Shown here: in pieces, positions 58,324-64,000 of the stretch
Numbering within the stretch: position 1 is the first letter of the stretch
Layout of the letters: the number at the start of each line of letters is the position of its first letter
From: Candidatus Woesearchaeota archaeon
GTDB lineage: Archaea; Nanobdellota; Nanobdellia; Woesearchaeales; UBA583
Reading direction: 5' to 3'
NCBI GenBank assembly: GCA_023898345.1
Contig: CP060218.1
Coordinates: 62,001 to 126,000 of the forward strand
Length of the DNA: 64,000 nt
The notes under the pieces: model-generated
Told to the model about the DNA's origin: nothing
What the model saw: the letters and a program-made list of their open reading frames with translations, nothing else
Database searches by the model: none
Translations under genes and position numbers: made by a program

Positions 58324-58790
58324 TTCACGTACACTTGCTCGACGTTGTTGAGGTGATCGCTTTCGTTACGCCAAGCTTCTCGTGCGGGTGTGTTCGGGTC
58401 GAGTGTCCAGGGATAGAATGTTTGTCCGGATGGCGATAGGAGTTTGAGGTCAAGGTCGTTGATGAGGTTGGCTCCGGGAACGTCGTCCCAAGCTAGCGTT
58501 ACTTTGAGTGAGCTTTGTGCGCTGATGTTGATTGCGTACACGTCCACGTCAGAGATGTCTGAAATGTTTGCTTCTAGGAATGTTCCGTTGATGATTCGGT
58601 CCACAGCTCCTTTGGCGTTGAGTAGTCCGTACCCGTTCACGTAGTCGGGGCCGTCGATTACTTGGTCACCATTTCCGGTTCTATTTAGGTCTGTCGTCGA
58701 GTCTAGCAAAAGGGCTTTGATTGTCGAGGGGAGCGGGTCTTCGTCGTAGCCGGACTTGTTCCACTGTTCGAGCATGAGCGCGATGGTTCC
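58324..58790 (-). repeat. 467-bp shared block, copy 2
   Basis: Indel-free match to 55381-55847 with 12 differences by eye, all silent. Its 3' end coincides with the truncated end of protease copy 2. Confidence 0.9.
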
Positions 58791-59613
58791 GCTGACGTGT
58801 GGCGCTGACATGGACGTTCCACACATAGTGTCATAAGCAAAATCGTAATCATCAACTCCATCTGAAACTTCTTGAGAATAATCTAAATTATTATAAATAT
58901 CAATAAATCTATCTGTAATCGTTGAAGTTATTCCTTGACCTAATAAACCATTCCCTCTACAACCTGGGGCAACTATTTCAGGTTTTATTCTTCCGTCGTC
59001 TGTTGGTCCCATACTACTGAAAATCGCACTTGAATTATCATCAGAATTAGTAGCTCCAACTGAGACAATGTTTTTTGCAGATGCTTTAGGCAAGACAGTA
59101 GAGTAATTTATTAAAAATTCCAACCTTTCATTTCCAACAGCCCAGACAATAGGAATTTTTTTACTTAAATATCCTATCACAATACTATCTAGTAATTCAG
59201 AAGTTAAAGTATAGTCACCATAATAAGATGAATTTGAAATAATGGCGCCCCAAGAATTTGAAGCAACTCTTGCATTATAGGTATTAATTCCCTCATAATA
59301 ATCTTCTTCAATATCTCCTGATTGATTGTAACCCGCAGGGTCATCTAATTCGTATGAAACTAAACTAGCTTTAATTGCGATCCCTTTATAATTACTATTA
59401 TTACTCCCATTTCCAATTAATATTCCTGCAACATGAGTTGCATGGTCCCCAACAAAATCAATTAGCTCTGGATGTTCATATCTTCCTATTAAGTCTATAT
59501 GTTCATCGTAAAATGCAACATCATCTTCAGGGATTTCTAATTCAAATTGTAATCAACATTAATGACTTTTCTTGAATTTGCTAATTTATCCTCTGCAGGA
59601 GAACTTATGGTTT

Positions 59614-59817
59614 CAATTCTTTTAACCTCATCAATGTTTGATAAATCATCAATTTTATTTTCTGGAATTGAAATTGTTAAAGAGTTTATACTTTTAATTT
59701 TATTCAAAGACTCTCCCCCCATATTTTCAACTAAAGTTTCAGCTTTTTCAAAACTAACTCCCATATGAAATTGAACCATTAGATAAACATTACCTTTGTC
59801 ATCTTTTGCCCAATCTC
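59614..59817 (-). repeat. N-terminal shared block, copy 2
   Basis: Matches 56624-56827 with one visible difference, while the catalytic segment between this block and the 467-bp block is very different in the two copies. Confidence 0.8.
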
Positions 59818-60619
59818 CAATTTTATCTTCTCTAATATACTTAGATTGTTTAAATTCAGGTTTGACTTCATCAATACTTCTAACTAAATACTCGTCATTA
59901 AAGTTATTAGAATTTAGTTTCACATCTCCATCATCGTTAGTTGTGAAAATATTATCTAAATCTTGACTGATTGAAACATACCAAGTGTCTGATGATATGT
60001 AACTTAACAATTCGATCCCTTCGTTTTTTAATTCTTTAATTTCTTCCTTAGAAGGATTTTTATTGAATTGTAAAATAGAGTATATTTTTTCATTGCTATC
60101 TAACTTCTTTGTCTTAGTTTTAATCTTAGAATTTATTTCTGAATTTGGTTTGTACTTTATATCTACAAACTTTACTTCTTTTGACTCTTTATTTTTATAT
60201 GGAGAAACATCTATAGTTATGTTTTCTGAATTGTTAATAACTTCTACATTATAGTTAACAGTTGTATTTGTTTCATTTAATGAGTTATTAAATGCAAATA
60301 TACTTCCTATACAGGTTAAGAAAATTAAGAATAGAATTTCACTTATATTCTCCATTTACTTTTTTTGAATTAGAACTGAGAGTTAAAAATTTATAATTCA
60401 ATTAGAGTAATAAATCTATTTTAGTAGGTTTTTTCCATAAATTCAAACTCAAGTTTAAGAGTTAATTAAAATCTTGGTAATGTAAGAAAATTGGTTAAAA
60501 TATAAATTTGGTCTCCGAGATAAGTATAGAAAAATGTTATCTTAAAATATTTCAAAATGAATTTATGGACAGAGCCAGGTAAACAAAATGTTTATATATA
60601 TAATACTTGTAAATCTAGT

Positions 60620-60886
60620 ATGAATCTTAAATTAAATCTAAAACCAAACAAAAAAAAGATACTTTATTCCTTATTGGGTTTAATTCTTCTTAGTCTTTTT
60701 TCTTATATGATAATAACTTATCTAAACAATCATTTCTTTAATCTTGGAGTTTGTACTGCTTCATATCCTGCTCGGTGTTCAAATAGTCCACTAAGTTTTT
60801 CGGGAGGATTAATAATTTCAATATTAATAACTATTGTTTATTACTTAACCCAATCTTACTTTGATTATAAAAAATTAAATAATTGA
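60620..60886 (+). CDS. Small two-helix membrane protein (cassette-associated, copy 2)
   Basis: An 88-residue protein with MNLKLNLKPNKKKILYSLLGLILLSL at the N-terminus, two hydrophobic segments (about 13-32 and 58-77) and an extracellular loop with two cysteines (GVCTASYPARCS). It is paralogous to the product at 57482 and has the same orientation relative to a protease copy. TATA GTTTATATAT at 60591-60600 is about 25 nt before the ATG and decides against an ATG at 60557. The IS200-like element begins right after its stop. Confidence 0.6.
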   Translation: MNLKLNLKPNKKKILYSLLGLILLSLFSYMIITYLNNHFFNLGVCTASYPARCSNSPLSFSGGLIISILITIVYYLTQSYFDYKKLNN

Positions 60887-61480
60887 CATCCTCCTCAGTC
60901 TAAAGACTCAGACTTTGCCTGATCCCGTCTTTTAGACGGGGCGAGGATTCCACGTTAGCTACCTAAACTTATGTTCTTCCACATACTTTTTTGCTTTCTC
61001 CAAGGTGATATGTCCAACACTTCCTGAGAATTTTCCTGGACTCCACAAATGTCCCCTAGGATAAACTATCCGTAAATGGGGCATAAGAATAAACAAACAT
61101 TTTGAAGTGTAACCTTTCAACTTACTAAGAGCCAAAATAGGGTCCATCTTAAGTGGGATGGACAAGATGAGATGAATGTGATCCAAATCAACTTCACTGT
61201 CAATGTGTTTGAAACCATATCTTTTACATTCTTCCTTTAGAAGAATCCTACAAAAATTCTTATATTTTTCAGAGATAAAAATTTTGTAGCGGTACTTTGT
61301 ACACCACTTGACATGGTGTTCGTTCCACCCTACACAACGGCCGTTGCTATAGTCTTTGTAGTTTCTCATTTTCAAATGTCTCAAAAGAGACAGTCAAAGA
61401 CTACATAACCACAAAAGAAACTTTTCAGAAAAAGTCGCCATTCATCCTCGGCCTAAAAGCACGAGGATTTCTGGCTAGCT
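60886..61480 (-). mobile_element. IS200/IS605-family element with tnpA only
   Basis: The element is bounded by sequences with an ATCCTC...GAGGAT stem. At 60924-60940 a perfect CCCGTCT/AGACGGG hairpin lies close to the tnpA stop, and at 61444-61468 an ATCCTCG/CGAGGAT hairpin lies beyond the tnpA start. Such subterminal hairpins are typical of Y1 transposition. No tnpB is present. Exact ends cannot be fixed by eye. Confidence 0.7.
60959..61369 (-). CDS. tnpA: IS200-type transposase TnpA (Y1, HUH)
   Basis: A transposase of about 136 residues. The HUH motif is DHIHLIL, the catalytic tyrosine is in LEKAKKYVEEH, and the N-terminal pattern WNEHHVKWCTKYR is typical. ATG 61369 is preferred over TTG 61384. 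All catalytic elements are intact, so it may still move. It sits between protease copies 2 and 3 and may have helped rearrangement. Confidence 0.92.
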   Translation of the reverse strand: MRNYKDYSNGRCVGWNEHHVKWCTKYRYKIFISEKYKNFCRILLKEECKRYGFKHIDSEVDLDHIHLILSIPLKMDPILALSKLKGYTSKCLFILMPHLRIVYPRGHLWSPGKFSGSVGHITLEKAKKYVEEHKFR

Positions 61481-61555
61481 AATTTAAGGAAATATTATCA
61501 GATGCAAAAGTCTGGATTATGCTAAAAAGAATTACAGACAAGAATATTATTGCTT

Positions 61556-61849
61556 TCATTTTTCACCCACGCAGGAATTATTTATTGAACACTTATTATT
61601 GATACAATTTGAAACTCCACAAGTAACGATTTTGCAAATTCCTTTTTGTTCATAATTTGTTTGGTAAACATTGATTGGTTCACAAGTAGCAAATTGGAAA
61701 CAATCACTATCTTGCTCACAATACTGTTTATCCATCATATATTTCGGATGTGTAATCCAAGCTGGATGTAGAATTACATATACTACCAATATCATAAGCA
61801 AAATACTTCCAACTATGATGCCGATTTTTTTTGAATTTATCTTAACCAT
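61556..61849 (-). CDS. Cysteine-rich membrane-anchored protein (cassette-associated, copy 2)
   Basis: A 97-residue protein with one N-terminal membrane segment (about 10-28) and a cysteine-rich ectodomain (YCEQDSDCFQFATCEP, GICKIVTCGVSNCINNKCSINNSC). It is paralogous to the product at 57888 and shares the YCEQDSDC element. Its promoter (TTTATATGAT at 61881-61890) is the same sequence as upstream of the paralogue. The gene lies directly downstream of the end of protease copy 3. Confidence 0.62.
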   Translation of the reverse strand: MVKINSKKIGIIVGSILLMILVVYVILHPAWITHPKYMMDKQYCEQDSDCFQFATCEPINVYQTNYEQKGICKIVTCGVSNCINNKCSINNSCVGEK

Positions 61850-61954
61850 TTTTTTGAATATTTTTTTTGAAATTTTTTTCTTTATATGATTTGTGTTGAA
61901 AATTTGCAACTTGATTTTTTTTTCAAAACGGAGTTTTTTCTGTATGAAAAAATC

Positions 61955-63927
61955 CTAAAAACCGCTCCCATTCACGTACACTTGCTCGACGTTGTTGAGG
62001 TGATCGCTTTCGTTACGCCAAGCTTCTCGTGCTGGTGTGTTCGGGTCGAGTGTCCAGGGATAAAACGTTTGTCCGGAGGGTGAGAGGAGTTTGAGATCAA
62101 GGTCGTTGATGAGGTTGGCTCCGGGAACGTCGTCCCAAGCTAGCGTTACTTTGAGTGAGCTTTGTGCGCTGATGTTGATTGCGTACACGTCCACGTCAGA
62201 GATGTCTGAAATGTTTGCCTCTAGGAATGTTCCGTTGATGATTCTGTCCACAGCTCCTTTGGCGTTGAGCAGTCCGTACCCGTTCACGTAGTCGGGGCCG
62301 TCTATTACTTGGTCACCATTTCCGGTTCTATTTAGGTCTGTCGTCGAGTCTAGCAAAAGGGCTTTGATTGTCGATGGGAGCGGATCTTCGTCGTAGCCAG
62401 ACTTGTTCCACTGTTCGAGCATGAGCGCAATGGTTCCACTGACGTGTGGCGCGGCGAATGAGGTTCCGCAATTAAAACCATATGTATCATTGAGAATTGT
62501 AGAAATCATTCCAATGGAATTATTGTAACAACCAGGTGCGCTACCATTTCAGGTTTGATTAAACCCCCATTTGTAGGTCCACGACTACTATCGTTAACTA
62601 TAGACAAATCCTTTTTGTTTACATTCCCGACACTAATAGTATTTTTTCCTGATGCCTCGGGTGCAATTGTGTCATAACCATTAGTTGAACAATAGGACAA
62701 ACCTGCATCATTACCTGCTGCGAATATAATTGGAATTGAAGTATTGTTATCAAAAACGATCTCATCAAATAATTCTGTCCGGGATGAGTAGTCTCCTAAC
62801 TTGTAGCATAGTAAGAAGTTATTAACCAAAGATCTCCAAGAGTTTGATGCAAGAGAAACACCATTATTAATTGCACTTTTATAATTATTCGAAATGTCTA
62901 CATTCAGGAAAACAAAATTGTACTCGTATGAAATCACCTCGGAGTTGGGTGCAACTCCGGAATAGTTTTCTGTAACGCTTCCATTTCCGATAATAATTCC
63001 AGTTACGAAAGTTGGATGGTTTGAGAATGAAGAGAATGAATTGTTGACAGAGAATCTATCTCTAAAATGATAAAAAGGACTTGTCTCTTCATAAACCAAT
63101 ACCTTAATACCATCATCTTTTAGTTCATAGGGCGAGCTAATTAATGAGGATGCTCTAATTATGTCTTTACTGTTATCAAGTGATTTAGTAATATTAACAC
63201 TAGTTTCTTCTATTTTTTTAATTTGATCTATACTTGCTAAATCTGAAAGGACTTTTACTGGAAATTCAGTTAATAAACCATTAGTCTCATAAAATGAACC
63301 TACTACCGCCCTTCCATTTTCTCTAACTAATTTTTTTGCTTCCATTATTTCAATATCATCTTGAAAGGGTATATTTGCCTTTATTATTTGATTGGTATTT
63401 GACTTGTTGTTGTCTATGTAGGTTCTTTTGAGATGATTAGTTAGTTTAAAATTATTTTTAACTACGTTTTTTATCAAATATTGATTATCAATATTTTCAG
63501 ATCTTAATTTTAAGTATCCATCGACAACTTCAAAGATCTCATTAAATTCTCTTGAAAATTTTGCGTAGTAGGTATTACTTCCCAGAAATTCAATAATCTC
63601 TAAACCTTCAATTTTCAGGCTTTCAATTTCAGAGGATGATGGGTTTTTGTTAAATCTTACTATGGCATAATCTGAAGGTGAAATATTATTGAACTTTTTT
63701 GAAGTAAACTTCTCAAATTTAACTTCATTGCCAGTTACTTTGATATCCTTTAAATTGTTATTTTGATAAAAACTACTATTTTCTTGAACCTTTTTTTCAG
63801 ATGTGTTATTAATTTCAAATCTGCTGACATTCTCTAAATTCGATTCATTTGACAAAGAAGTGTTAAATGCAAAAACTATATTTATAGCCATGAAAAGCAA
63901 AACTAAAAATTGATATTGTCTATTCAT
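61955..63927 (-). pseudogene. Subtilisin-like protease copy 3, frameshifted and C-terminally truncated
   Basis: A 473-residue N-terminal frame (62506-63927) carries a signal peptide, a divergent propeptide, a Glu in VLVYEETSPF where Asp is expected, His in FSNHPTFVTG and Asn in IIFAAGND. It breaks at about 62537-62543 (GCGC), where two extra bases shift the frame. The catalytic Ser (CGTSFAAPHVSG) and the 467-bp block continue in the other frame and end with GSGF. Like copy 2, it lacks LamG modules. Its N-terminal half differs clearly from copies 1 and 2. Confidence 0.75.
61971..62437 (-). repeat. 467-bp shared block, copy 3
   Basis: Indel-free match to the blocks at 55381 and 58324. The protein encoded is identical in all three copies. 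Confidence 0.9.
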
Positions 63928-64000
63928 AGACTTTCTTTAACGCTTGACTTCTAAACACTTTATTTGTCTCAATAAAATGATTTCATCCTAAATTAAGAAA

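Larger units (their letters stand above)
58308..60355 (-). pseudogene. Subtilisin-like protease copy 2, frameshifted and C-terminally truncated
   Basis: The N-terminal part (59537-60355) encodes a signal peptide and propeptide region very similar to copy 1, then ends after VINVDYNLN. The catalytic part continues in another frame from about 59550 (FELEIPEDDVAFYDEH) and is complete: Asp in AFYDEH, His in GDHATHVAG, Asn in WAVGNE, Ser in CGTSMSAPHVSG. A one-base difference would restore the frame. It ends with GNSL right after the 467-bp block and lacks the LamG modules. It could be a silent cassette, a decaying copy or a sequencing error. Confidence 0.75.

Noticed and set aside
1..64000. CRISPR array or cas genes
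   Set aside because: No regularly spaced short repeats were seen. The repeats found are either coding blocks or isolated intergenic copies.

Overview
The window looks like a piece of a small AT-rich archaeal genome, most likely a DPANN-type lineage (Woesearchaeota/Pacearchaeota-like; this assignment is inference). The archaeal evidence is two tandem histones, TFB with its zinc ribbon, archaeal-type Trm5, Hel308 and topoisomerase IA genes, a TrmB-family regulator, an archaellin-like protein, and many TATA boxes 24-30 nt upstream of start codons with almost no Shine-Dalgarno sites, which implies mostly leaderless mRNAs. Three tRNA genes are present (Trp-CCA, Glu-CTC, His-GTG). I see no rRNA and no CRISPR array.

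Layout. 0-8.6 kb: cell-envelope proteins (PLD-like, OB-fold, Ig-like, lysozyme-like/M23), a CYTH enzyme, tRNA-Trp, the histone pair, TFB and an unusual Trm5. 8.6-18.5 kb: TrmB regulator, YiiX-like hydrolase, exonuclease III, a protein with two degenerate HIT-like domains, a small-molecule kinase, a phosphatase and an archaellin-like gene. 18.5-30.3 kb: YkgJ-like protein, RlaP-like nucleotidyltransferase, tRNA-Glu, CNNM transporter, VWA protein, TatD, aspartoacylase-like protein and a RidA-IlvA operon. 30.5-43.4 kb: the two halves of a split Hel308 helicase flank tRNA-His, lipoamide dehydrogenase, HypE, a MgtC-like membrane protein and several hypotheticals.

43.5-50.2 kb is a visibly AT-richer island. 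It holds a HAD hydrolase, a P-loop kinase, and a tightly packed four-gene operon: radical SAM protein, methylthiotransferase-like radical SAM protein, degenerate PTPS (QueD-like)-TPR fusion, and GT2 glycosyltransferase. It ends at an IS481-family element, and a solitary copy of that element's terminal repeat sits at its other edge. 50.2-53.9 kb carries a stand-alone NFACT-R protein, a histidine phosphatase and topoisomerase I.

54-64 kb is a three-copy subtilisin-like protease locus. Each copy contains the same 467-bp block, with about a dozen differences between copies 1 and 2 and an identical encoded protein in all three. Copies 1 and 2 also share an almost identical N-terminal block, while their catalytic centres have diverged. 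Copy 1 is intact and carries two LamG-like modules. Copies 2 and 3 are frameshifted and stop at the end of the shared block. Small cysteine-containing membrane proteins repeat with the protease copies. The layout resembles an expressed gene with silent donor cassettes, though recent duplication plus decay is the simpler alternative.

The most notable observations are the split Hel308, the protease cassette locus, the radical SAM/PTPS-TPR/GT island, and a three-copy intergenic repeat at about 25.9, 37.4 and 40.9 kb.
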